Shown here piece by piece: positions 1 to 11,090 of a stretch of DNA of 64,000 nucleotides. The notes below the pieces were generated by a model that was given only the letters and a program-made list of their open reading frames with translations, was not told the DNA's origin and did no database searches. A program made the position numbers and the translations under genes. The DNA is from Fasciola hepatica (lineage: Eukaryota > Platyhelminthes > Trematoda > Plagiorchiida > Fasciolidae), in NCBI GenBank assembly GCA_948099385.1, contig CANUEZ040000069.1:825501-889500 (forward strand), written 5' to 3'. The first letter of the stretch is position 1. Each line of letters starts with the position of its first letter.

Positions 1-607
1 TGCCGAAAAGTCCTTCTCTACTATGGTGGTGGTGGATAATGATTTCTATCACCGGGTGTCTGTTCAGCAAAATAACCGGGGGTTTGAGTGCACCTGAATA
101 TTCAGCATAAATTTGTCGTCCACCGACACACAAAAGTTTTCGTATTAAAACCGGACGTAGCTTTCTTAAGAAATCCAGAACGTCTTTGCATAGCTTTTCT
201 CTAAATGATCCTTGTTGTAGGAACTCTCTGAGTAACTCTTTTTGGACCATTATTATCACTCTTACCCTGACCCTTTCTATGTCTTCGGCGGATAAATAGA
301 CCACGTTTAGCAGACCCTTACTCTTTGAGAAGAGAATAATTTGAATATAGGAGGTGAATGGAATGAGCCAAACGATAGCCCTCAACAGTTAAGACCGATC
401 ATAGTACGGAGAAAACATGAGGGTCATGTCTTTATGCAGGTTGGCTGTATTTGCGAGAGCAGGCCTTTTCTTAGTCTCCACACCATCTGACGGGACTGAC
501 AACAAGACTCCTGGTGGATTATAATCCTTCAGAGATGAAGGTCCTCTCAACCAAGTCCTCAGTTCCCCATCAGTTGAAATTCCTCTTGAGGCTAGATCAG
601 CAATATT
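1..607 (-). pseudogene. BEL/Pao RNase H end and integrase N-terminal part
   Basis: The minus strand resumes BEL coding right after the Penelope insertion, with NIADLASRGIST, matching the (N)xADxASRG motif that closes BEL RNase H. It then continues as RTWLRGPSSLKD toward the integrase. The right-hand copy (31200-31760) shows the same text and runs on into the H2C2 domain. The reading frame changes more than once. The window edge cuts the integrase. Confidence 0.75.
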
Positions 608-1220
608 ACTTTCTGATCACACGTATCACCACTGGAACACGTTAGTGTGTACTCCTTTACTTGTTCCTGTGGGACAACGTACATTGGCCGTACGACCAGA
701 CACTTATCCGAACGAGTCCGTGAACACCACCCAGCTTGGTTGAACACTGGAGCAATCAAAGTAATTACGAGCGTTGTGTTCACACCTTGTTCAGTCCAAC
801 CACTCAGTGAATGTGACCAAAGAATTCCGGCCAATCTACAAAGTCCGAAGTGGGCAATGAAGACTGGTGAAGTGCCGTGTTCTAGCCACAGCGGAAGCGG
901 TATGCATTCGTCTCTACAAACCCCCGTTGTGCGCCCAAAAGCAGTTCGTGCAAGCGCTAAGGCTTCCTTGGCCCACCCCCTACCCAAAAACTGACCACAG
1001 ATCCGTTGATCCGACTAATGACACCGCAGACACCGCAGACACCTATTCACGGTCCAGAGACGGATCGAGGTCACGGATGTGATATTTGATCCCCTCTCCC
1101 TCACTTAAACTTTGACTCATCGCCTTACCTTGATTTCTGTTTTGTTCACCTAACACTGTTCAGATGAAATGTGATGTAATGGCATGAATACGAATCACTG
1201 AAAATGAGCTTGTTCGCCAC
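608..1220 (+). mobile_element. Penelope-like element 3' fragment with GIY-YIG domain, nested in BEL
   Basis: The plus strand encodes a GIY-YIG nuclease segment from 647: CGTTYIGRTTRHLSERVREH, followed near 800-1080 by a tail with CRVLATAEAV and SRSRDGSRSRM, then a stop. One frameshift near 790-870 splits the ORF in this copy. The tail after the stop ends in a segment (about 1165-1220) that resembles 22590-22640, probably the 3' end of the family. Flanking BEL codons (LAVIHQ on one side, NIADLASRG on the other) show a clean insertion into BEL RNase H. No reverse transcriptase is present, as expected for a 5'-truncated copy. Confidence 0.82.
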
Positions 1221-1500
1221 CTTGTGTTGTTCTCCATATTGATGAATAACTGCTAAATGGTTAGCAACCAATGAAACAGCAACTACCGGCATTCTCTGTG
1301 TAGTACCTGACGATCATTGAATCTGTCCAGAAGTGCGCTCCATCAAAACAATATGTTAGGCTCCGTTTTAATATCGCGCTCAATCGAACGCATAAGATGG
1401 CTGCCTCTAACTCCAGCTTTGGGATAGCAACGGTTTTGATAAGTGTTTCTAGTGATTCACTACACAGAAACACGTGGTATGGGGTTCTGTCCACGGGAAC
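1220..1500 (-). pseudogene. BEL/Pao RNase H / A17 region
   Basis: The minus-strand peptide contains KTVAIPKLELEAAILCVRLS followed by FWTDSMIVRYYTEN, the typical BEL/Pao signature (IPRLEL then FWTDS) at the start of its RNase H. The fragment is open for 77 codons and then stops. The same peptide occurs at 30328-30561 on the plus strand with two changes. The region between this and the reverse transcriptase (1500-2300) keeps no clear open frame. It lies in both arms. Confidence 0.8.
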
Positions 1501-2298
1501 TCACCTCGCGCACGCCACTGCACCATACCGGTTTCCGAAGCACCATAGAATATACGTACCTCAAGGTATCCTATCCTTCGTTGAGTCTCATTAGTTATGC
1601 TCCTAGGCACTCTTATTTTACCAACATGGTTCATGAAAAGTACCTAATTATTCCACTACACGGAATCCTTTACGCTGAGTGGGCTATCCCAACCAGATTT
1701 CGACCTGCATGACCTATGCAGTAACTGCCTCGTTGGGGGGGGGATATAACGAAGCCACTAGTCCAAGTTGGTCAAATAGGGAACTGATATTTGACAGTAT
1801 GCCTATGCTCTTCAGGGGCATACCAAGCGAGTGGAACTGAGGGGTGAATTCGTCCGAGACGGTATTCCAGTGAACACCCAGTGCTCTCTGACTGGGGCTG
1901 TTCTGTTGACGCAGCCGAGCCGAACTGGCCCTTATATCAAGGTCCAGGGATAAGGCTATAAACTTTCGTGAGTTGGATACCCATTTACTCAGTTTGAAAC
2001 TGTTGCGTTCACAATTCGGTAACAGAAGAAAGGCGTACGTCTATGGATAAACGAACATTCCCGTAGCAACGTACGGTGATCCCCAGTACAAGCGAGCAAA
2101 TGAGAACGCAAACAAGTTTGCAGGTGCTTAAGTCAGTGATGCGTGTAGTCGGAAGTGTAAGACAACTGAACAAGGGGATCAAGTCGTCCAAGGTCGCGCA
2201 ACACGTGGAACGACCTGATTGGTCAGTGCTGTCCAGGAATAAGCACGGCAAACGTCAACTGTGTACGTGTGTGCACGACTGCAGGCGTGCGTCCATGA

Positions 2299-2930
2299 TT
2301 ACACGGGGTGTAGATCATGCGTGCGTGTGTGAGCACATGACTGTACGAGCCAAGCACAAGAGAAACCAACGTGCATCAATAACTCAGCTATCCCTCTCGC
2401 GAAAGAAGTAGCTTCAGCACCAGTTGAAAAGGATACTGAGCAATTATTGACATGAAAATTGCGTTCTACGGATTGCGAGACGAATTTTCCATAGTCTACC
2501 TCAGAATCTCTCGCAGCTCTGCATAAAGTGAAATTGGCGCAAAAGCGTGAGGAATTAGCTTCGAAAAGGTGGACTGTCGTCCGGTATTTCTTCGATATCA
2601 ATAATAGGCTTTCTTGCGGCCACCACAGGAACTGCTTGGCGCCTCTATCAATTTCGGATACTTCCACTTGCATGAATATCTCTTCGATATCCACTGAAAC
2701 GGCTACCGTTTCCTTGTGGGACTGCAAAATTATGCCCACAAAATCAACTTTAATATCAGGGCTTTGATGAAGCATATTATTGAGCCACCGTCCCTTATGT
2801 TTGGGTATGCGATTCAAGACAATACTCAACTTCTTCGGCTCCTTTGTGTTTAGAAGAGCGTGGTGCGGTAAGTATCATCGTGGCCGATAGTTACAACTTA
2901 GTTGATGCATCGGTACTGTTACAGCATATC
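2299..2930 (-). pseudogene. BEL/Pao reverse transcriptase fragment, YVDD motif lost
   Basis: A 176-codon minus-strand ORF (2829-2299) carries LNRIPKHKGRWLNNMLHQSP, then VSVDIEEIFMQVEVSEID (motif A region), then SSRFCANFTLCRAA, all in BEL/Pao order. Where active BEL enzymes have YVDD, this copy reads FHVNN, so the catalytic aspartates are gone. Upstream coding toward 2930 is interrupted. The plus-strand partner at 28990-29520 has the same FHVNN, so the loss came before the inverted duplication. Confidence 0.85.
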
Positions 2931-3249
2931 CCTTGGCTATAGTCTGATCCATTGCCTTTACATAACTTATCCACAGGTTTTGTCGTTGGTCAAGCGACGT
3001 TTCAAACTGTGTAACCTCATTTGCACAGACCCTTAATTGCCGAACCTGTCGCAACATCGTGCCTCTACGGTGGGAGAATCACAAAGTGTCCCTGTATAAA
3101 CCACGTCCCCGACTCCACAATATTTTGAATTCTACGCCATTTATCGAAACATTTTTGTCCAGTAACTGCAAGTCCCCAGATTCCACATCATACATTCATT
3201 GTATTTCTTGTATTGGCGATGATTCACTCTGAGTTACCCAGTTCAACAA

Positions 3250-3765
3250 TCAGGACTGATGCGTTTTGGTGATAGGACCAAATAGTACCCAACCTAATAG
3301 TGTACGACCAGCGTTGAGATGTTTGCGACCGCCCAGTATTCGATCTGAAACCCAATGAGCATCGGGTACATCACATCCCATGAGCAGTATCAATTTCTCG
3401 TTTACAGTTTCGATAGGCGAGTCTTCCAAGTGAGGCCACTTTCCATGTTCACCGTCGCAACTGGGCTTGCGTACGGGCAATGACTCAACAATTACAGATT
3501 GCTCTATGCTGATTGACTGGGTGCCGTTCAGTGCGATCATCTCGAACGCGTCACTGACCGCGTTGGCTGTCTAGGACCCCCCCCAGAGTCTTGACTGTCA
3601 GTTGGCTGTTTCGTGAACCTGAACCCAGACGCTGTATGTCCTCTACTCGAATGAACTTAGTGTCGGATTCATTGTCAAGAAAGGCACATCCAACAACCTC
3701 CTTTCCTCCGGCCGTAATTCTCACGGGCAGTAGTCCAAGGCATATGCCGTTGTGCAGCTTCCTGG
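3250..3765 (-). pseudogene. BEL/Pao aspartic protease (DUF1758-like), frameshifted
   Basis: Minus-strand frame one gives LGLLPVRITAGGKEVVGCAF then LDNESD, matching the protease entry strand and active-site region of DUF1758. After a run of eight C's (3577-3584) the frame shifts, and the second half continues as LILLMGCDVPDAHWV and LLGWVLFGPI, which close the domain. Homopolymer slippage is the simplest cause. This part lies in interval x, present only on the left side and not beside arm A'. Confidence 0.8.
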
Positions 3766-3779
3766 TTACCCTTCACTCA

Positions 3780-4850
3780 CTACCTTTGGTGGTACCGAGT
3801 TATTTGACAAAGTATATGGAGTAGTTGACGATGCCGACTGTCATAGTCTTCAATGCCACTGATGGTTTTTGAATTGCAGTTACCCGCCCTATGGCTTCCC
3901 TTCAGACACATGAAGCGTGACCCCTTCTTCGGGCTTCTATCCATCTCACGGGCAAGTATAACGCCAAGAATTTCTTTTATAATGTTATCGGATGGCCCTC
4001 GTCACATATTAGGCAGGTTTGAGGTGGCCCTTTGGCCTGCTGCTTTGTGCTTTTGGCCCAACTAGACCCAAATTTGCTCGACCTGGGTTGTGAGTGGTTT
4101 GGTTCACCGGTCGGCTGTCTTAGTTCAGGCTGCCAGTTGTCCGAAGCGACTGCGAGCGACGTTGGTCGTGGAGGACACGAATTCTTTTAGTTCGCTAAGT
4201 GTTGGTTCCCGATAGTATTGTGTTAACCGATCAGCTCTCAGCCCATTTACTCTGCGGGGTGTACAGAATACTACTGAATATCCCTTCCAGGGTAGCTAGA
4301 GAGTACAGATTGACGTCCAACTCATCTGTTGGAGAGAAATCATGCGGCTCTCCATTGTGACGGCTGGTATTGACTGATTCTGAGTCAAAGTTGCAGGTGT
4401 TGACCCCTTTCACTAGCCACATAGAAGTGATCGAGTTATCTCGTGCAGGAGGCCAAGTATTTACTTCAGCGTCTCACAAGCTCTATGATATTTATCGCTG
4501 GGAGGCGGAATCACGCATTCCTCAATTGCTCCCAGTGCCTTACCCTTACAGTAATGAAGCAAATATAGAAAGCATTGACCGTCATCCGTCTCGAGGTGAC
4601 ATATATGTGGAATTGCCGAGTGAACTTCCAGTACATTACTGGCCGAACACCAAACGAAAACAATTCTACTTTCGGTTGTCCTACCCCGTCGACGATGTGA
4701 TGAGAGTCCGTACTCGATAACTTATGACTGAGGTCTTGCCTACGGGCCTTTTCTTCAACCTGATCGATAGAAATTATGAACCCGTTATTGATATATATAT
4801 ATTTCCCCTGTAAAAACGAGAATCCGTAACACGGCTCATTACACAATGCA
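3780..4850 (-). pseudogene. BEL/Pao gag with degenerate zinc knuckle
   Basis: The gag N-terminal part (about 4810-4510) reads QPKVELFSFG, then YWKFTRQFHIYVTSR, a close fit to the DUF1759 gag motif of BEL elements (LPKLxLPxF, then YWxFxxxF). Next come PTLSELKEFVSSTTN near 4200, and a zinc-knuckle remnant with CLICDEGHPI and SRHRQLLHI near 4020-3800. Several stops and frameshifts break it. A gag start codon cannot be fixed, because the element meets arm B in the TA run at 4789-4803. Confidence 0.78.
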
Positions 4851-4959
4851 CTAAAAGGGCATAACATATAACAAATTATGCCCGTGCGCTATGCCTTCAC
4901 TAACTTATACGGCGTCTCCCCACGCTTCTATTCAAAGAACACCATTCGGTGGTATCTAT

Positions 4960-5400
4960 GTCCCACTGCACCTACGCATTCTCTTGCAGCTGTTAGCTGC
5001 AACGATACCGAAGTACTCCTACTGCACTATTAGTGGTATACTAACCAATATGGACACACAGTTTGTGAAGAAACTCGTCATGTTGGTCAGCTTTGCAGCG
5101 CATTGCATGAAAATCAGTGTGAGATCACAATTTAAGTAGTATTCATTCGGTGGTAAGTCTTCAATAAGCACAGTATTTCCCGCTAACCTATTCTCGGTTT
5201 AGTCGTGTATATTCCCGTTGGTCTCCTGAAATTGAGGGAAATTAACTAATCTTATTCGGTTGTAACAAGCAAAAACCAGCTCACTGATTGCGGTGGTTGA
5301 CTGATTCCTATTTCTCAGCAACCATCTAACTTGGGTATTGAAACAACCGTCAGGATTAAAAAGTAAGCAGAGACTTATGACTAACAGTATCATTTTGAAT
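4960..5400 (-). pseudogene. Possible exons of a small secreted-protein gene (arm B copy)
   Basis: Minus-strand counterpart of 19863-20240. It encodes MILLVISLCLLFNPDGCFNT, an apparent signal peptide, followed by LLRNRNQSTTAI, and further on AKLTNMTSFF. A diverged copy at 49300-49770 keeps LxRxRxQxTxAI and AKLTxxTSxF, with similar residues at matched places, which suggests selection on protein. Candidate splice sites are TTTCAG/GAGACC and GAATAG/GTTAGC. I do not recognise the family. A full gene model could not be built. Confidence 0.35.
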
Positions 5401-5409
5401 GTTCAGTTG

Positions 5410-7925
5410 TGCAAATACTCGTGTCACTGTTCATTTCACGTAGTCGTATCTTCCTGACTGGAGGGGTCTCGTGGTCGTGTAACCCACTGTGGAAGCCCAA
5501 TACGCCCTACATGGTCAAGTGCATTGGTTCAGCACTAGCAGTTAGCCATCCCAACCCACATTTGGAAAGACAGTACCTATGCTTAATGACTTTAGTCCCT
5601 GTTTCCAAGTGTTAACTGGCCTATTGTAGGGTAGTAGTTGTTCATTGAATCATGGTATAGGTGTTCACCTTGAGACTTATGAGAATTTTCGAATTGCCAT
5701 TTACAGCAATGACACTTACCACAGTATGAGCTAGTAAGGACGTAGCCAAGTGTTGAGGAATATATCGTGCAACCTAATGTTACTGACTTACTTTTTCAGA
5801 TATTATAATTATATTGAAATAAGAGGAATGATATGGGAACCCACGGTCAATTAGCAACATACAAGGAAGTACAAATACGAACCAGTAATGGTCCACTGAT
5901 AATGTCGCATCTGATCGCTACTGCTTAGCATCAACATTACCAAGGAATTAAAATAATCACCAGTACAATACAACATTGAACGAGCGAGGGAGAGACACAA
6001 TTAACATTATCCATTGGATGACCAAGTCGTTTCAATACAGGAGCTTAAACATCTGAAAGTGAGGATCTTCGAGGTGTGACGGGAAATCCCAACGACCATG
6101 CTGGGGCTGTCCAGCTTATCTTGATTCAAAGGGTGGAGGCATATTTGGCTCATGATGGATGTATCTTGGAACATCTCATAAGCTTGGAAGTGGTCACTCA
6201 GCAACCGCCCACATTCACAATGCTGACAGACATCCAGATGTCACTGAATTGTATTCGATAGTTTATTATTTAAGTGAGCTCGCTTTAAACGAAGAGGGGA
6301 CTCGTGTCGATTGATCGTTGATAATTCCGCGTACGGATATTAAGAACAATGGTCTATTGGATCGATTGTTCGCTTTTCTAAGTAGAAACAGAGCTACTGG
6401 GTTGGCTTTGAGACTGAAGAATTGAATTCTATGGACGGATCAGTATGATTGAAATAGATTCCGCTTAGGAAGTCGCTAATGATTGTGGTGTAACACAATT
6501 TTTGTCATCAGAACTACAGTGCTGACAACGTTACCTCGGCTTCTGTGATGAGTAAAAGGTCATCGAATTCAGGAAAAGAAAGCCACAGACCACAATCAAG
6601 CTTCAGCCCAAGTATATCCAGATATTAAGTAAACTACACCCGCATCGGTGATCGAGGGTTTAATACATAATGCATTGGTCGATACTCACTAAATGTAATT
6701 GATTGTCGCAGTGCTTTCACACACAATATAAAACACAGCTGGTACTTTTCTGTTCGCTCCGACCTTGCCTCAGATTTTCATCCCCCAGTCACACAGTCGA
6801 TATAGTGACCATGTTATGCCTTAGAAATTGCCGTTTTTATCCCAGTCATAGCAGTTTTCGAAACATTATTCAACGTGCCTGAGAGTAGCTAGGTACTCCG
6901 GACGCTTCGTATTTCTATTTTGACTACTGATAAAATTAGCAGTACGTAGTTTTCGAGATTTTCCTGTGTCAGACGAGAAAAGCCGTCAGATAGACAATAC
7001 GAAATCAAGAATAACAAATTCGTTATATATGAATCAAAACTACAAAAATGCAAATTTCAGCCCTCGATTGATTGGAAAAATTCACTGGCTCGTTCCGACG
7101 GCCCTGTTAGAGGTATTTCTATGAATGTGCACATTTATTCTCCTGCAGAATCTCCCACAAACTGGAGGCCTCCCATATGTGACACACGAATGCAAACTGC
7201 ACACTGATTGTGAACGTATCAGGGGAAGTGCTTATCGTGGTGAGAAATTTCGGCAAAATAAAAGCTTGTTCAGCTGCATTCATTATCGAAATTCGATTCA
7301 CTTGTCTTATGAATGCATTCAGGTTACAATGGTCACGGGGCAGACAGGCTTTGATTGAAAGCTGAGAGCCTGACGACATATGGCGATTGAAAATCAGCTC
7401 CACTTTAGATCGCTCCCATTCCTAGATTGTGTACGTATGAAAATACACGCAGATAACCGTACTCAGTCACTCAGTGTGAAATTCAGCTCAGTCATGATGG
7501 TGGTCAACATTGCAAATATGGGTCACGATGGGGCAGAGATTTGGTGGGTGTGCGATAAGTGACCGCTACCAAACTAATCCCGTGATCGTGCTTCAAGCGC
7601 AGTGAGATTGATCGCTTTACTAGGAGTTACGTGGTGTCCACTTGAAATTACAATGGCTACAGCTGAAAATAAAATGAAACAGAGTGCATTGTTCATGATG
7701 ATTCTTATCTTAAAACTATCGAAGTGGTACGATTGGGACTCCGTCCGCCCATGAGAAAAATTTCTTGAAAGAACGTTAAGCAAAGCATTTTCTGTGTATT
7801 TCTCAGCAGCTGCGACAATGGGTTTTCACATGATGTTTCCAATGAACAAGCCAAAATTTATAGTTTCAGAAGCGAGATTAGTTCGGAGTGTATCGAAAAA
7901 TCGACGCACCATGTGAAATGTTGTG
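5410..7925. other. Arm B interior without recognised gene
   Basis: No transposon domain seen. Short ORFs are matched in arm B' but show no known motif. The one of interest is the minus-strand hydrophobic ORF at 7574-7783, whose internal methionine starts MNNALCFILFSAVAIVISS, a good signal-peptide shape. Another ORF at 7119-7403 (minus) matches 17853-18113 and carries several cysteines. Confidence 0.4.
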
Positions 7926-8075
7926 GTAACTGGAAACGGGAATCCAGTTTCATTCCAGTTTCATTCAATTGTAAAACCAGTCTTGAGAAAGGTTACCCAT
8001 GATGGCCGAAAAGTCGACAATCTACCAACGATTTTGAATACGCTGTGTTATTGAATAATAAAATTTTACCAAGAC
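7925..8075 (+). repeat. Dispersed repeat R1, copy 1
   Basis: A segment of about 120-150 bp ending in TGTGTTATTGAATAATAAAA on this strand. Related copies lie at 17160-17300, 35895-36010, 46985-47110 and 56110-56225. All share a core around GTCGAC and CCAACGATTT and an AATAAA-type end, so it may be the 3' end of a retroelement. Family unknown. Confidence 0.6.
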
Positions 8076-8079
8076 AAAG

Positions 8080-9142
8080 ATTAAATTGACGAAATACACC
8101 CTAGTTACGTTAAATTGTTCCTTTCCTGGAGGAAATTATCATTCTCCAAGAATCTTACTGTCAATTTTACTCCTCGTTAACAATCATATTTTCCATTTTC
8201 TTATAGACGGTGCATGCCATCACACATGGAAGCTCGTGACAATCTGCATCCTGCAAGCGGTCACATCTTATCTTTTATAACGCCCATTTAGATTTGCAAA
8301 ACTCTACTAGTTCGCAGTGGTGTTGTAAACTCTGCTGATACTCATGACATGGTTTCGACTTTTCCACCCCGTTGTTTCTACAAACTAACTTTTCAAGTAC
8401 CTGCAATTCACTTCATTGATATTATTGAGAGCAATTTGTAGGAATAACGGAAACAATGTAAATGAGTCACTGTCTTTCAATATCAGTGGGGGAACGATCC
8501 CCAAAACTCCACAAGTTAAAGTTTTCCTTCGAGTCACGAAATGATTTTCAATGCTATTCCTTGTATTTCCATCACTCCCTACTCGAAGTGTTTATTCCCA
8601 ATCACACATTCTCGATCAACCTCCTAATAATCAACAGTGATTTTTTTATCAAATCACATGCACACGCGCGCCTGTAGATCTTTTGTATTGTGGTAATTCT
8701 GTTTCCTCCAATCCATCTGACCTATCGGTCCACCGATAACTGTGCTTCTCCGATCTTGGTGTGTCTGTTCTCATTTCCACTTGTTTTTACTATTCGCACT
8801 TTTTCAACCACACATTTTCGTCACTCACATATTCTCGTTTGACCTTGCGTATGATTGGTACGTTATTCTTTGCTGGTTGTCGAACTCCTTCGATGAGTTT
8901 GATTTAATTTCATCTATCCGCCGTCCTTAGGACCATGATTTTGTTTCAGATCAGTTGCACTGATGAAATCCTCGTTGATTTTTTGCACATTTTCTGTCGT
9001 CAGCTGCATGTTAAGTATTGGCTCAACTTATCCGACGCTTGCTTACCTATTCTGCTGTCCGAGCTTCGGTTCAACAAAAGTTTTTTTGTTGAAATGTATT
9101 CTACACAGGTTCGAAATCCAGCACAGTGCCAGTCAGGAAGCC
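8080..9142. other. Inner part of arm B, unassigned
   Basis: Short matched ORFs on the plus strand (8086-8280, 8462-8677, 8742-8930) reappear on the minus strand of arm B'. They are hydrophobic but have no family motif. The segment near 8990-9060 lacks a block of about 97 bp that the other arm has. Confidence 0.4.
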
Positions 9143-10110
9143 ACGAAAACCTCTCTGATGCAAAGTTAGTAATCGGTTGAGGCGTCCCAAGTCGGGCCGA
9201 TCAAGCCACCAAGACAAATGGGACCTCACTCGTCTGTTGATGGAACATTGCGGGCAGTCCGACGAAGATGGAGTCAAATGATTAACCAATTGGATTAACT
9301 GGCATCTTAGCAATCTAAAAACAAGACAAGGCAAGAATTCAACTGAGCCATTTGACACGCTCGGCTGTGAATTTTGATTTCATTATTTGGGTTGATCCGT
9401 TATACGTTGCAGTCGGTCACGTGCGCAGGCCGTCCTTTAGAATGATAGACCAAAACTAAACCATTTTCACATTGTCCCAGAACTACCCAAAAATTATCGG
9501 AAATGCCACTTGATTAGCTGTTTGCAATGCCACTCTGACTGATCTGAAGACCAGCATATTGCGGCGTCAGTAGATGGATCTGCCGAAGCAGACCATGGGA
9601 CAAGTGCCGGAATAGCGGTATGAAGCTGGCACTGGAGGTCAACTGAGCCGTGCCCTAAAGTGCTTCACTCAGACGACGAGATGCCGCAGCTAGTCATGGA
9701 TTTTCCAAAACAGCACGAATAAGGTTACGGGTAGGAATAATTCGAAAATAAGAAACAGAAGATTCCATTAGATGGAAAAAGTCTACGGTACTCAAGAAAA
9801 TAAATTCAGGCTAAAAAGTGTTTTGGGAAATTCATGATCATGCCATTATATTTTTGTGACGTAAAAACCCACGAAATTTTTATCACTGCACTCCAGCGAT
9901 GAAGACTGATACAATTGCACTATTGTGGTCGCACTGTCGCTCGTTTCCTTTTGTTATCCTCGTAGTCTGCAAAATCTGTGACGACTATGTGATTTCACCT
10001 GCTCCGTCCACTTCACCATCTGGGATCGCCACAGCTAACTGAAAGGTCTGTCTCCGTCTAATAAATGCATACGCATATTTTTTGAAACTCAGTGCGAGTT
10101 TGAACGGAGT
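9143..10110. other. Spacer, left part: no gene recognised; a 160-bp segment recurs at 26.7 kb
   Basis: Between the inner arms. The stretch at about 9550-9710 resembles 26690-26830 (shared AGACCA(T/C)GGGA, GTCGGAATAGC-like and GAAGGTCAAC-like blocks), so a dispersed repeat is present. Nothing else can be supported. Confidence 0.45.
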
Positions 10111-11090
10111 CATTGCAGCTCATTAGAAAATGAAACCGTTCATTTTTGACCAGCTCCGTTTTCACTTTTGCGCTGCAACATCAAAGGAAACGCAATCCAC
10201 CTCAACGGATGCAGTTGTTGACAGTATCACTGAGTTCCTAGGTGATCGGGATGTATGTATCTCTTTTTGTTCGTGATTCAACTGCTAAGACCACATTCTA
10301 CGTGATTTGTTTGGCAAGGTTGATGCCATTTGATGTGAAAATTTGGTATCGGAGTGCGTAAACCTTACACCAGCATAGTCTATCCAAATGTCTTTATGAT
10401 TTCTCACTAGACGAGAAGGTGAGGCGACCCTCCGATATATCTGACTACACGTGATCCTTGTTTAGTGCTGGCTATCATTGTCTGAAGATGACAAAAAATG
10501 ATTCGGATTATCTTCTAACTCTTCTCATCGAAGTCACTCGTGAGTGAGGAATGTTCAGGTTAAACAAAATGCCAAAGAATATATCTTCGAATGAATTTCT
10601 TTGTTTGCACTCTTTATTTGACCTATGATGAAGGGTTCAAAATGCATGGACGTAATGGAATCGGATGAGACCCCGGTGCAAATCTATGGACATCAGCCGC
10701 CGAGTGTCACCGGCTGAAAAATCTGAAGCATGATCCAACTATTGTGGAGAAGCCCAGATAACCTTATGCCTCCAGTAATAATATAGTAATTTCACTGTCC
10801 ATTCCGGAAAACCATCCCTCCGAAAGTTACTGCCGAGAAAACCGTCAACCACATGTTGGCATTGCTGTGACTGGCATTTCGTGAGATTCTGTCAAGAATG
10901 TCACAAGCTAGGATACAAGAAAGATCGCTGTCAAACTGAACTATTTTCCGGTTCCAAGGCTTACAGAAAGAAACCCAGACAGTCTGAGCTTCCATCAGCA
11001 ACATCCGATTCATGGTCTCGATTCAAAGACTACTTTCAGTACAGACGTGGAGGCTTGGCAAAAGTATATTACGATAGCTATCAATAGCAT
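10110..11090 (+). pseudogene. Ty3/gypsy gag fragment with CCHC zinc knuckle
   Basis: The plus strand encodes STDAVVDSITEF near 10200, resembling the start of CsRn1-type gag, then scattered gag-like text. Near 10855-10935 it reads CWHCCDWHFVRFCQECHKLG with a second cysteine cluster ending DRCQ, a Ty3/gypsy zinc-knuckle pair with mutations. Stops lie throughout. CsRn1 is the trematode gypsy family first described in Clonorchis. The assignment rests mainly on the zinc-knuckle layout, which also occurs at 38600 and 59110. Confidence 0.6.

Larger units (their letters stand above)
1..2927. repeat. Outer inverted-repeat arm A (partner at 28892-31821)
   Basis: The reverse complement of this stretch reappears at 28892-31821. 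Base 1 pairs with about 31821, so the arm probably continues to the left of the window. Its inner edge lies in the BEL reverse transcriptase near 2927, where the partner stops matching. In a 70-bp stretch at 1261-1330 I counted three differences. Both arms carry the same BEL pol segment and the same Penelope-like insertion at the same place, so the insertion preceded the duplication. Confidence 0.88.
1..4790 (-). mobile_element. BEL/Pao LTR retrotransposon, degenerate, left copy
   Basis: Read on the minus strand from 4790 downward, the domains come in BEL/Pao order: gag, zinc-knuckle remnant, DUF1758-type protease, reverse transcriptase, RNase H with the A17-type region, then the integrase zinc-binding start at the window edge. 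All are broken by stops and frameshifts. A Penelope-like fragment in the opposite orientation sits inside the RNase H region. The gag end abuts a short TA-rich run at 4790, where arm B begins. No LTR was identified. BEL/Pao elements are common in trematodes. The element is almost certainly dead. Confidence 0.85.
4789..9142. repeat. Inner inverted-repeat arm B (partner at 15997-20467)
   Basis: Its reverse complement lies at 15997-20467. The outer ends match from a TA-rich run (4789-4803 against 20457-20467) and the inner ends stop just past a shared segment containing CCAGTCAGGAAGCC. The right arm is about 117 bp longer, of which about 97 bp is one block near 16129-16228. I found no transposon protein in the arm. 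It does hold matched ORFs with hydrophobic N-termini that may be host exons. Confidence 0.9.

Noticed and set aside
592..987. 131-codon minus-strand ORF in arm A
   Set aside because: It is the antisense of the Penelope GIY-YIG frame, which has clear family motifs on the plus strand.
6007..6261. Overlapping ORFs on both strands conserved in both B arms
   Set aside because: Arm identity is so high that conservation is uninformative, and neither peptide has domain-like features.
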